NCBI RefSeq assembly: GCF_015223055.1
Contig: NZ_JADFBX010000002.1
Coordinates: 310,001-374,000 of the forward strand
From: Pedobacter sp. MC2016-24
GTDB lineage: Bacteria; Bacteroidota; Bacteroidia; Sphingobacteriales; Sphingobacteriaceae
Length of the DNA stretch: 64,000 bases
Reading direction: 5' to 3'
Positions 47,431 through 55,578 of the stretch are shown here, piece by piece (position 1 is the stretch's first letter; every line of letters begins with the position of its first letter). A model generated the notes under the pieces. The model did not search any database. It was not told the DNA's origin and saw only the letters and a program-made list of their open reading frames with translations. The position numbers were made by a program, and so were the translations under genes.

Positions 47431-48978
47431 ATGAAGAGTATATTTAAAATTACTGCGATACTTGGTGTTGTGTTGACACTGGGGAGCTGTAAAAGCTTTT
47501 TACAGGAAACCCCACCATCTAACGTTTTGGTAAGCGATTATTATAAAAAGGCAGGAGATATTAATTCTGCGTTGGCTGGGCTTTACGGGTCCTTTCAAGT
47601 AGAAATGTTAGGTGATGGTGATAGTAAAATGGGAGGCAAGTATCATTATTGGGGAGAGGGACGGTCGGATAACTTCGAAGATTCTGGGTATAGGAGTGGA
47701 ATTAGTGTTCAATTTTCACTCAATCAACTCACATCTGGAAATACTGTATCAAACTGGGAAGGGCTATACAGAACAATAGCTATTGCAAACAATTGTATCA
47801 AGTATTTTCCGGAAATTTCCAAGTATGATCCAAATGCAACCCAAACGTTAATTAACAATGGTTTAGCCCAGGCTTATGCCATGAGAGCTTTGTGTTATTT
47901 TTATATCATTCGCTTATGGGGTGATGCACCTTTGCGCACCGCTCCTTATGAAAGTTTAGCTGAGGAACCTAGGTTACCAAGAACACCAAAGGATGAGATT
48001 ATGGCTAAAGTAATTCTTCCCGATATAGAATTGGCTTACCAGTTAATTAGTAAACAACAAACGGCTAATATTTGGAACCTTAACGAAGGTGCAATTGCGG
48101 CAGTTGCGGCAGATGTATATATGTGGAATGCTGGAACCAAAAGCAACGCAGCTGATTACACAACTGCCATTACTTGGTTTAAAAGGGTATTTGCAGCAAA
48201 AGGTGTTACTGGTGCAGTTTATGGTGAAACCAATGCTAATCTAGAGCCTATAGCTAGCTGGAAAAACCTTTTTCTGAATCCTGTAAGTACCAAAGAGGCA
48301 ATTTGGAGCATCAACTGGAATAGCATTTTTAATGGCTGTGCCTGTATTCCTGTTGGCAAACAAAAGAGCAATAATCCGGTAATGGTCGATTCACTGATCC
48401 ATGCAACCTGGAAGAAGAATAAACTGGATCAGCGTGTGTTAAAAACGATTGATACACTTACTGGAACTAATCACCAGGATAAATTACTTAAGTATTACAC
48501 TTATGCAACGCAGATTGTGGTTGCAGATGATCCAATTCCAATCAATGTACTTCCTGTAATGTACCGTCTTGGAGATATGTATTTACTATATGCAGAAGCC
48601 CTGAATAAAACAGGTGATAGGGTAAATGCTTTAAAAATGATGAATTTGATACATGTTCGTGCAGGAATGCCAGCTATACTTGCTACAGATCCGTTGGTAT
48701 CTACAGCTGGGGTGCTTGATGCAACTAAATTGGAAGATGCAATTTTACAGGAAAGACAGTACGAATTGTTAGGTGAAGGAAAAAGATGGTTTGATTTGGT
48801 ACGTACAAATCATGTATTTAAAATTATGGATCCAATTATCAACAGGAGATTGTCAAATAAAGCTGGTGGTGTACCAGTAAGTGTTGGTTTTGGTGATCCA
48901 AATAGAATTCTATGGCCAATTTATAAAACGCTGTTAGAAGACAATAATAAATTAGTTCAAAATCTGCCATATAATTAA
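47431..48978 (+). CDS. SusD/RagB-family outer-membrane lipoprotein
   Basis: A 515-residue surface lipoprotein (signal LTLGSCKSFLQETPP, Cys near 20), partner of the SusC encoded 5 bases upstream. Hallmarks are the TPR-like helices, MRALCYFYIIRLWGDAPLRT, GDMYLLYAEALNKTG, and the C-terminal ILQERQYELLGEGKRWFDLVRTNHVF and RILWPIYKTLLEDNNKLVQN. It probably binds the polyuronate-derived oligosaccharide. A 5-base gap leads to the fasciclin-like gene. Confidence 0.95.
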   Translation: MKSIFKITAILGVVLTLGSCKSFLQETPPSNVLVSDYYKKAGDINSALAGLYGSFQVEMLGDGDSKMGGKYHYWGEGRSDNFEDSGYRSGISVQFSLNQLTSGNTVSNWEGLYRTIAIANNCIKYFPEISKYDPNATQTLINNGLAQAYAMRALCYFYIIRLWGDAPLRTAPYESLAEEPRLPRTPKDEIMAKVILPDIELAYQLISKQQTANIWNLNEGAIAAVAADVYMWNAGTKSNAADYTTAITWFKRVFAAKGVTGAVYGETNANLEPIASWKNLFLNPVSTKEAIWSINWNSIFNGCACIPVGKQKSNNPVMVDSLIHATWKKNKLDQRVLKTIDTLTGTNHQDKLLKYYTYATQIVVADDPIPINVLPVMYRLGDMYLLYAEALNKTGDRVNALKMMNLIHVRAGMPAILATDPLVSTAGVLDATKLEDAILQERQYELLGEGKRWFDLVRTNHVFKIMDPIINRRLSNKAGGVPVSVGFGDPNRILWPIYKTLLEDNNKLVQNLPYN

Positions 48979-48983
48979 TTGTT

Positions 48984-49691
48984 ATGAAAAAGTTGAATTT
49001 AAAAATAGGAAAATTAGCAGCTCTATTTTGCTTGTCATCTACGTTGTTTGGATGCACGTTATTTGGGTTGGATATTCAAAAAGATACAGATCGGGTTCCG
49101 CATACATTGGATCCACATATCAATAAATCAGCGTGGGAATTTATTAAAGAAAGGGCAACTACCGGAGATAAAACATTTGAGCGTTTGATGGCTGCCATTG
49201 TCTACTCTGAAATTGATACCATGGAATATATGAAGCCCAACAGAACCTTTATTCTCTTGAATAAAGATGCTGTTGGTAAAGCGACTGTTGGAGTGTGGCC
49301 GAATTTCTTGGTAGCGAACAAAACACCAACTGCCTGGACCGCTTATCCCAAAGAATTCGTTAAGAATTACTTGTTGTATATGATCGTGGATGGGGTGTAT
49401 GACCATTATACACTGCCTCCAACATCATCTGTAAAAGCCCAAACCTTATCTCCAAAAGGATATTGGAACAGCTTGCCAACAGGAATTACTTTAGCAGGCT
49501 TCACCCCGAATCCGGAATCTGCTATTTATTTTAGAATTTCAACTGGATCTAATGGCAATACGCAGGATTATCCTATAGTTGTAAATGACAATGGTTTTAC
49601 GATTAGAACATCGTCTTTATTAGCGACTAATGGAACGATACACGTCGTAGAAAAATACATTACTCCAATCCTTCCAACCGTTTTTTACTAG
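48984..49691 (+). CDS. Fasciclin-like lipoprotein in the SusCD operon
   Basis: A 235-residue lipoprotein (signal LSSTLFGCTLFGLD, Cys near 24). The C-terminal segment TSSLLATNGTIHVVEKYITPILP matches the closing strand of fasciclin (FAS1) domains, and the N-terminal SAWEFIKERATTGDKTFERLMAAIVYSEIDTMEY is compatible with it. FAS1 domains often mediate adhesion or glycan contact. It is the third gene of the SusC-SusD operon (5-base gap) and the last before the terminator at 49717. Function in the complex is inferred. Confidence 0.72.
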   Translation: MKKLNLKIGKLAALFCLSSTLFGCTLFGLDIQKDTDRVPHTLDPHINKSAWEFIKERATTGDKTFERLMAAIVYSEIDTMEYMKPNRTFILLNKDAVGKATVGVWPNFLVANKTPTAWTAYPKEFVKNYLLYMIVDGVYDHYTLPPTSSVKAQTLSPKGYWNSLPTGITLAGFTPNPESAIYFRISTGSNGNTQDYPIVVNDNGFTIRTSSLLATNGTIHVVEKYITPILPTVFY

Positions 49692-49716
49692 TAGAAAAAG
49701 TTCTATATTATTTCTG

Positions 49717-49768
49717 AACAGCATAAGGGCTGACTTACTTCAAGTCACCGTTATGCTGTTTTTTTTTC
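49717..49768 (+). terminator. Intrinsic terminator after the SusCD-fasciclin operon
   Basis: A 10-bp outer stem (49717-49726 with 49751-49760), an additional inner stem (49731-49736 with 49742-49747) and a run of T after it. It lies 26 bases past the fasciclin-like stop and separates that operon from the beta-helix gene at 49810. Confidence 0.85.
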
Positions 49769-49809
49769 TGTTTTACCTTAAAATAAATATTCATCCTAAT
49801 CTCTTATTT

Positions 49810-51456
49810 ATGCGTAATGTAATTTGCTGCTTTGTTGGAGCGGCTTTAATGACCGTTTCTTGCTCAAAAAAAACTGCTCCAGTCACAGTTGATCCTCCTG
49901 TTGTCCCACCAGTAGTGGTGCCGCCTACGGGTAATACGACTTCACTGGTATACCTGTCCGCATCAGGTAAACTGGCCTATAATAAGTTTGCAAATGAGGG
50001 AGAGACTAATAAAGACAATATTATCCCCGATTTTTCTACAGCAGGTTACAAAGGTGCTGGGGTAGCATTACCCGAAATTCCGGTAAAGAAAACCATTACT
50101 ACTGTTGCCGGCGATAACCGTTTAAATATTCAAAATGCGATTAATGAGGTGAAAAATCTTCCACCTGACGCCAATGGTTTTAGGGGAGCTGTATTGCTGC
50201 AGGCTGGCACTTATGAGGTAGAAGGAACACTGGTTATTGATCAAAGCGGAGTGGTGCTTCGTGGTGTGGGGCAAGGGGCGAGTGGTACAATTATTAAAGC
50301 CACGAAGAAAACACAGCACGATTTGATTGAGCTGAAGGGTACAGGATCTGGTTTGGCTGAAGTGACTGGTACCAGAAAAAAGATTACCAGTAGCTATGTG
50401 CCAACAGGAGCATTGAGTTTTGATGTGGAATCAACAGCTGGTTATATGGTTGGTGATCGTATTGCGGTTTATCGCGTACCGAATGTAGATTGGATCAATG
50501 CTTTGGATATGGCGCAATATGGCTGGACAGCTCAGGATTATGCCATCAGTCACGAACGTAGAATCGTAGCGATTAATGGAAATACAGTTACATTAAATGC
50601 GCCTATCGTTGACCCCTTGCAAACTAAGTATGGTGGCGGATTTATTTACAAAACCAATGTGAACGGCCGGATCAGTAATTCTGGCGTTGAAAATCTTAGG
50701 GTAACCTCTTATTACACCAATGACGATGATGAAGATCATGGCTGGAACGGTATCGTGTTAACCAGAGCAGAAAATTGCTGGGTAAAACAAGTAACTGCCC
50801 AGTACTTTGGTTATGCTGCTGTTTCGGTAAGCACACTTTCGGTGTTCAATACCATTGAAGAATGTGCAATGTTGGAGCCTAAATCGCAAACTACAGGTAG
50901 TCGTAAATATTCTTTTAATTTGGAAGCCGGGGCAAGTTTTAACTTGTTTCAGCGCTGCTATACCAATGGTGGCAGACATGATTATGTGAGCGGGTCACGT
51001 GTTCCGGGGCCTAATGTTTTTCTGGACAGCTATTCGATTAACACCAAAGCAGATATAGGACCACATCACCGCTGGGCCACGGGTATTCTTTTCGATAACA
51101 TTTATGGTGGCGAAATTCATGTGCAGAATCGTAAAGCGATGGGATCTGGTCATGGTTGGGCAGGTGCGCAAACGATGTTTTGGAACTGTAAGTCTTCGAA
51201 TTATGACATCAAGGTAGAGAGCCCTGCAGGTGCAAAAAATTGGGGTATAGGTTGCATAGGGCCGCAGAAAAATGGTGCTGGATACTGGGAGAGTTGGGGA
51301 GCTCATGTTTTGCCTAGAAGTCTGTACATCGCTCAGCTTAGTGATCGATTAGGCAGCACTGCGGTAAACAATATAACCACTGCAGCGCAACGCAATGGCT
51401 CAATATATGATCTGCTGAAAAACTGGGCCGGACAAGGCAAATTGCCAGAGTTATAA
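49810..51456 (+). CDS. Right-handed beta-helix lipoprotein, possible polysaccharide lyase
   Basis: A 548-residue lipoprotein. The ATG at 49810 gives a signal MRNVICCFVGAALMTVSCSKK followed by a Pro-rich linker (PPVVPPVVVPPTG). The body is a pectate-lyase-superfamily beta-helix: RLNIQNAINEVKNLPPDANGF, FRGAVLLQAGTYEVEGTLVI, SGVVLRGVGQG, then aromatic-rich turns such as NDDDEDHGWNGIVL and GRHDYVSGSRVPGPNVF, and PHHRWATGILFDN. No known PL or GH family signature could be assigned. It comes after the terminator of the SusCD operon and so has its own transcription. It may be an extra lyase for the same glycan. Confidence 0.8.
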   Translation: MRNVICCFVGAALMTVSCSKKTAPVTVDPPVVPPVVVPPTGNTTSLVYLSASGKLAYNKFANEGETNKDNIIPDFSTAGYKGAGVALPEIPVKKTITTVAGDNRLNIQNAINEVKNLPPDANGFRGAVLLQAGTYEVEGTLVIDQSGVVLRGVGQGASGTIIKATKKTQHDLIELKGTGSGLAEVTGTRKKITSSYVPTGALSFDVESTAGYMVGDRIAVYRVPNVDWINALDMAQYGWTAQDYAISHERRIVAINGNTVTLNAPIVDPLQTKYGGGFIYKTNVNGRISNSGVENLRVTSYYTNDDDEDHGWNGIVLTRAENCWVKQVTAQYFGYAAVSVSTLSVFNTIEECAMLEPKSQTTGSRKYSFNLEAGASFNLFQRCYTNGGRHDYVSGSRVPGPNVFLDSYSINTKADIGPHHRWATGILFDNIYGGEIHVQNRKAMGSGHGWAGAQTMFWNCKSSNYDIKVESPAGAKNWGIGCIGPQKNGAGYWESWGAHVLPRSLYIAQLSDRLGSTAVNNITTAAQRNGSIYDLLKNWAGQGKLPEL

Positions 51457-51568
51457 TTTGTGTTATTTTTAGAGACGCAAATGTGCTGTGCCTAATAGAC
51501 TCCACTAATCTTTTGAGAAATATACCCTGAATGGACCTACTTTAAGTGGGCTGTAATCCATGAGGGAA

Positions 51569-51608
51569 CAGTTGAAGCCTATGCAAGTTTTTGCATAGGC
51601 TTCAACTG
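51569..51608. terminator. Perfect 18-bp inverted repeat between convergent genes
   Basis: Arms 51569-51586 and 51591-51608 are exact inverted copies with a 4-base loop. It lies between the beta-helix stop and the stop of the convergent gene at 51663. There is no T-run on either strand, so a terminator role is possible but not typical. The remainder of the interval is unremarkable. Confidence 0.5.
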
Positions 51609-51662
51609 TCAATTAGAGAGGTTTGATCTTGATTTTATGGTAATGGTTTAATTTAGTTCAAG

Positions 51663-52118
51663 CTATGGAACAATTATGTATGGGCTGGGCGATGGATAAA
51701 TTAACCTATAATAAGATTCACCATAGAAGCTCTCCAATAAGGCATTGGCACGAAGTAAAAATTCGGTTCCACTTCCTGTTTGCGAAGAAGAGCCTTGCTC
51801 ATATTGGTAGATATCTGTAGTGTAGTCATAATAACTCCAGGCAAAACCCACCCCGATATCTGTTACACTCACAGGGGTAGTTAACGCATAGTCACTATAG
51901 AAACGAACCATGACATCTGCCCGTCTCTCTCCATTTTCCCAGCCGTTGTCATTGTCAAGCTCCAAATGCGCATATATCGCTGGTGGAGGTGCCGTACTTT
52001 GCTTTTTAGCATTTGTTAAATTTTGCTGTGCGAAGGCATTTGCAGCGGTAAACAGTACAAGAATGGCCAGTAAGGCCTGTCTGAACGTTTGCCTAAACGT
52101 AATTTTAATTTTGTTCAT
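51663..52118 (-). CDS. Secreted protein of unknown function, Tyr-rich
   Basis: A 151-residue protein not recognised. It has a signal peptide (QALLAILVLFTAANAFAQ) and a mature part starting with a polar linker, then a beta-like region IYAHLELDNDNGWENGERRADVMVRFYSDYALTTPVSVTDIGVGF and a Tyr/Ser-rich end (WSYYDYTTDIYQYEQGSSS, SYYRLIYPSPSPYIIVP). No Cys occurs in the mature part. It stands alone: the convergent beta-helix gene is downstream, and 277 bases without any recognised feature but a terminator lie upstream. Confidence 0.6.
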   Translation of the reverse strand: MNKIKITFRQTFRQALLAILVLFTAANAFAQQNLTNAKKQSTAPPPAIYAHLELDNDNGWENGERRADVMVRFYSDYALTTPVSVTDIGVGFAWSYYDYTTDIYQYEQGSSSQTGSGTEFLLRANALLESFYGESYYRLIYPSPSPYIIVP

Positions 52119-52327
52119 AATAATAGGGATTATTTAATTATTTGGTAATTCAATTTATGATTTTTAAAATCTGTATGCGATGGATCTGTTTGATAATTAG
52201 TCAGTTAAATTGGCATACGTTTAAGCAATCTTGGCAACATCCATTTTTTAGAAGCGGTTAATTTGCTCTTGTATTCGGATTTTAAGAAGAGATGATAACT
52301 AGCCTTCGGATGAAGAGACCGTTATAA

Positions 52328-52373
52328 ATAAAGGAGCGAATGCTCTTGATTACTGTTCAAAAACATTCGCTCC
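52328..52373 (-). terminator. Terminator after the cytochrome c gene
   Basis: A perfect 10-bp stem (52333-52342 with 52364-52373) with a 21-base loop, followed by a T-rich stretch on the minus strand. It lies 24 bases past the cytochrome stop. The rest of 52119-52396 holds nothing recognised. Confidence 0.6.
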
Positions 52374-52396
52374 TAAAATTAAACCTGAAATATGTT

Positions 52397-52843
52397 TTAT
52401 TTCTTTGCCGTTCTTGCGGCTTTAACTTCTGCGACTTTAATTGCAGGTGCCTTATTGCCGAAGCTACTGCGTACATAAGTCAGCACATCAGCAACTTCCT
52501 GATCTGTTAAAAAGCCATGTGGAGGCATGATATTGGTATAAGTCTCTCCATCAATTTCTACACCTTCAGACATGCCATTTAAAATAACCTTAATCAGTTT
52601 CGTCGCGTTGCCCAAAACGTAGGATGTTTTAATTAGCGGTGGATTCATATTCTGCACGCCACCACCGTCAGCCATGTGGCAGGCCAGACAATATTTAGTA
52701 TATACTTTTTTGCCATTGGCCAAAACCGCAGCGGATACCGCTTTAGTTTTGGCAACTGGTGCTTGTTTACTTTTGGTTTGTGCAGAAAGTTGTGTGCTGC
52801 CACCTACCATTATGGTCAATAAGACCATTAATATTCTTGTCAT
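52397..52843 (-). CDS. Class I cytochrome c
   Basis: A 148-residue periplasmic electron carrier. The signal peptide MTRILMVLLTIMVGGSTQLSAQ is followed by one haem c site, CLACHMADGGG (CxxCH, near 52), and the distal Met region NIMPPHGFLTDQEVADVLTYVRSSFGN. A basic Ala/Lys tail closes it. It lies 5 bases after the sugar dehydrogenase gene, so it is very likely the electron acceptor for that enzyme. Confidence 0.92.
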   Translation of the reverse strand: MTRILMVLLTIMVGGSTQLSAQTKSKQAPVAKTKAVSAAVLANGKKVYTKYCLACHMADGGGVQNMNPPLIKTSYVLGNATKLIKVILNGMSEGVEIDGETYTNIMPPHGFLTDQEVADVLTYVRSSFGNKAPAIKVAEVKAARTAKK

Positions 52844-52848
52844 TAACT

Positions 52849-54126
52849 CTATTTTTTGTTGTAAACGATTCGATATATGGTGCCTTTAGAATCATCTGTT
52901 ACGTACAACGAACCATCGGGGCCTTGTGCCAGTCCGCAAGGACGGTGATCCACTCTTCCACTGGCCGCTTTCTCCGGGCTACCTGCAAAATTGTCGGCAA
53001 AGATTTCCCATTTTCCGACAGGTTTGCCATCTTTAAAAGGCTGAAAAACTACGAAGAAGCCCTTTTGAGGTTCCGGTGCACGATTCCATGAACCATGAAA
53101 GGCAATGAATGCACCATTCTTATATTTCTCAGGAAACATATTGCCGGTATAAAATAACAGTCCATTCGGTGCCGTATGTGCCGGGAAGGCTACTGCCGGG
53201 TCTAAATACTTGGCATCAGCCTCTTTTTTCTTGTCACCACCATATTCTGGCGCTACAATCTTTTTGTTCTGTACCCCATCATAATACATAAACGGCCAAC
53301 CTGCATTGTCGCCTTTTTTAAGTGCATACAAACATTCTGCAGGTAACTCTGCCGATTCTTTTTCGTTGTACAATTCCGGCCATGAACTGTTCAGGTTATC
53401 GCGGCCATGCTGCATGACAAAAAGTTGATTGTTCTGTTGGTTCCAGTCTAAACCCACTACATTTCTTAAACCACTTGCGTAGCGGATGCCTTGACCATAG
53501 CTTTGGTTCAGTTTATCTTTTTTAAACTGCCAGATGCCGGCCATAGAATCCAACAAGGGACATCCGGGGATACCAGCTGAACGCAAGCCACGATCTTGTT
53601 CCTGGCAGGAGTTGGAGTTGACACCGATGTTCACATATACATTGCCATCGTTGTCAAGTACAAGAGATTTGGTTTCATGCTGACGACCCATTTTTAAGCC
53701 AGTAACGATTTTTTCCGGTTTGGTTGGGTCGATCACTTCATTTTTATCATTCAGTTTGTATCTGAAAACTTCAGTGTTTGAGGAGGTGTAAAGGTAGCCG
53801 TCTTTCCTATAGATTCCGGTTCCTGGATAATCGCCAAAGCCACCGGTAACCTGCGCTTTGCCATCCTTATTTTCCTGCAAAACCATGATTCCTTTGTTGT
53901 CTTTTACTCTTGCCAGTTTAACATATATAGTTCCCTGTGGGGTAACAACGATGTGTCTGGGCTTTGCGCCTGTTTCAGCTACCTTTAGCGCGCCAAAGCC
54001 CTGTGGCAAAACCAATCCTGCATTGTCTGGGTCTGGAGTAGGTAAAACGGAAATGCTTTTAAAAGCATATAGCGTTAAAAATGCGCCCGAAAGCAATAAC
54101 GCCGGCCATAAAAATTTTCTCTTCAT
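52849..54126 (-). CDS. PQQ-type sugar dehydrogenase (sorbosone-dehydrogenase-like propeller)
   Basis: A 425-residue secreted beta-propeller. It has an N-terminal hydrophobic signal (LWPALLLSGAFLTLYAF), LVLPQGFGALKVAETGAKPRHIVVTPQGTIYVKL, RQHETKSLVLDNDGNVYVNIGVNSNSCQEQDRG, SGLRNVVGLDWN, GLLFYTGNMFPEKYKNGAFIAFHGSWNR and the closing GRVDHRPCGLAQGPDGSLYVTDDSKGTIYRI. These are family marks of glucose/sorbosone dehydrogenases that use PQQ. It is co-transcribed with a cytochrome c and 52 bases downstream of the GH105 gene. No PQQ synthesis gene is in the window. The sugar substrate is unknown. Confidence 0.88.
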   Translation of the reverse strand: MKRKFLWPALLLSGAFLTLYAFKSISVLPTPDPDNAGLVLPQGFGALKVAETGAKPRHIVVTPQGTIYVKLARVKDNKGIMVLQENKDGKAQVTGGFGDYPGTGIYRKDGYLYTSSNTEVFRYKLNDKNEVIDPTKPEKIVTGLKMGRQHETKSLVLDNDGNVYVNIGVNSNSCQEQDRGLRSAGIPGCPLLDSMAGIWQFKKDKLNQSYGQGIRYASGLRNVVGLDWNQQNNQLFVMQHGRDNLNSSWPELYNEKESAELPAECLYALKKGDNAGWPFMYYDGVQNKKIVAPEYGGDKKKEADAKYLDPAVAFPAHTAPNGLLFYTGNMFPEKYKNGAFIAFHGSWNRAPEPQKGFFVVFQPFKDGKPVGKWEIFADNFAGSPEKAASGRVDHRPCGLAQGPDGSLYVTDDSKGTIYRIVYNKK

Positions 54127-54178
54127 CTGGTGTGTTTTAGTTTTTTGTCATTGAGTAATGATAAAGTTAAGCAAATTT

Positions 54179-55324
54179 TCACCTAAGCAAAGCTGTTGCA
54201 CACCATAAAAGAGGTGCTTGGCCATGTAAATCGCCAACCACGCGCTTGCGGTCAAGATAGTATTGCAGGTCGTTTTTCTTATTGGTGCCCTCACAGACTT
54301 CAGTGATGTCATCATTTTCATTGATGTAAGTAATGAGTTTAAGCCAGGCCTTGCGGGCTGCTTTACCGTAAACCTCTTTATCTAGCCAGCCATTTTTTAC
54401 ACCCGTAATCATGGCAAAAGTAAACATGCCGGTTGCCGAGGTTTCTGGCCAGGACTCCTGTTTGTCGATCAGTTGCCTCCACATACCATCTTCAGCCTGA
54501 TATTTAAGCAAAGTTGCCATCATTTCGGTATAACCTTTCATGATGCGGGATCTATCTGGGTTACTAGCAGGTAAAGATCTCAATAGCTCTGCCATACCTA
54601 CAGCCATCCAGCCATCACCACGTCCCCAGTAATAAGGTACATCAGGGGCATGGTAAAACAAGCCATTTGGTGTTTGTAACTTGTCCAGGTAAAATACCAT
54701 TTCTTTAGCTGCACGGTTGATGTATTTTTGATCGCCTGTAGCGCGGTAGGCTTGCGACTGTACAGCTGTGATCATAAACATATCATCTATCCATAAGCGG
54801 GTTTGCCAGGTGAATCCCTGATCGTAATATCCCTGCGATTCTTTAACTACTCTTGGCCCTTCTGGCGGCCCCCATTGTTTATCCGCTATTGATTTGCCCA
54901 GATCCAGATATTTTTTATCCTTAGTTTGCAGGTACAGTTCTAACGGCACAGATCCAAATACACTATAATCTACATGGTCTGGTACTGGAATCATTTTGGC
55001 CTCTTCACCAAAAAGCGGTTCAAATCTTGCTGCTAATTTACTCGTAAGGGCCTTGTTTTTACTTTCTTTAGCAAAGGTTAGTGCCCCGTACCAGGTGCAG
55101 GTTTCAGGATAAGTAATCACTTTTGGGGGGCCAGGCCTGTTGAAATTGGTGTGTGGTGTTGCTACAAAATGATTGGCTATTCTAATGCCGATTTCTGATG
55201 GTGACGCCCCTTTGGGCCAGTTTTTTAAATCGGCAGCTTTTGATTGGGCATAGATTTGATTTGGGCTGATCGCGCACAGCATCAACGCTAAACCGGCAAG
55301 TCCCTGAGTAAGATTTTTGTTCAT
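54179..55324 (-). CDS. GH105 unsaturated glycosyl hydrolase (GH88/105 fold)
   Basis: A 381-residue secreted enzyme (signal LAGLALMLCAISPNQIYAQ) of the unsaturated rhamnogalacturonyl or uronyl hydrolase family. It has an alpha/alpha-barrel with GYYDQGFTWQTRLWIDDMFMI, YWGRGDGWMAVGMAELLRSLP and SWPETSATGMFTFAMITGVKNGWL, where the Asp pair in WIDD is the expected catalytic region. Such enzymes remove the 4,5-unsaturated uronate left at the non-reducing end by lyases. That suits the PL-type genes 12 kb away on the other strand. It heads a probable transcript with the dehydrogenase and cytochrome c. Confidence 0.9.
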   Translation of the reverse strand: MNKNLTQGLAGLALMLCAISPNQIYAQSKAADLKNWPKGASPSEIGIRIANHFVATPHTNFNRPGPPKVITYPETCTWYGALTFAKESKNKALTSKLAARFEPLFGEEAKMIPVPDHVDYSVFGSVPLELYLQTKDKKYLDLGKSIADKQWGPPEGPRVVKESQGYYDQGFTWQTRLWIDDMFMITAVQSQAYRATGDQKYINRAAKEMVFYLDKLQTPNGLFYHAPDVPYYWGRGDGWMAVGMAELLRSLPASNPDRSRIMKGYTEMMATLLKYQAEDGMWRQLIDKQESWPETSATGMFTFAMITGVKNGWLDKEVYGKAARKAWLKLITYINENDDITEVCEGTNKKNDLQYYLDRKRVVGDLHGQAPLLWCATALLR

Positions 55325-55578
55325 ATTTGCATTTGGTTAATATTGATTTGTTAAATTGGAATTTTAAAGTTAAACTTTATTCGAAGGGAATAAAACGCTT
55401 TAAAATGCTTGAAATCAAGATGTGGGCTTTATTGAGTGCCAGTGAACCTGGATGATAAAATTGTATAACACTTAGCCAAATTGGGACAGTGTTTTTTAGG
55501 TTGGAATTGCTCTATTGCATAGATAAATGTAACAAGCGAAACTGGTTAAATTGCTTAGCTAATTAATGATTTAAATTT

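Noticed and set aside
49753..49809. Earlier start for the beta-helix lipoprotein
   Set aside because: It begins inside the terminator hairpin and does not give a lipoprotein signal; the ATG at 49810 does.
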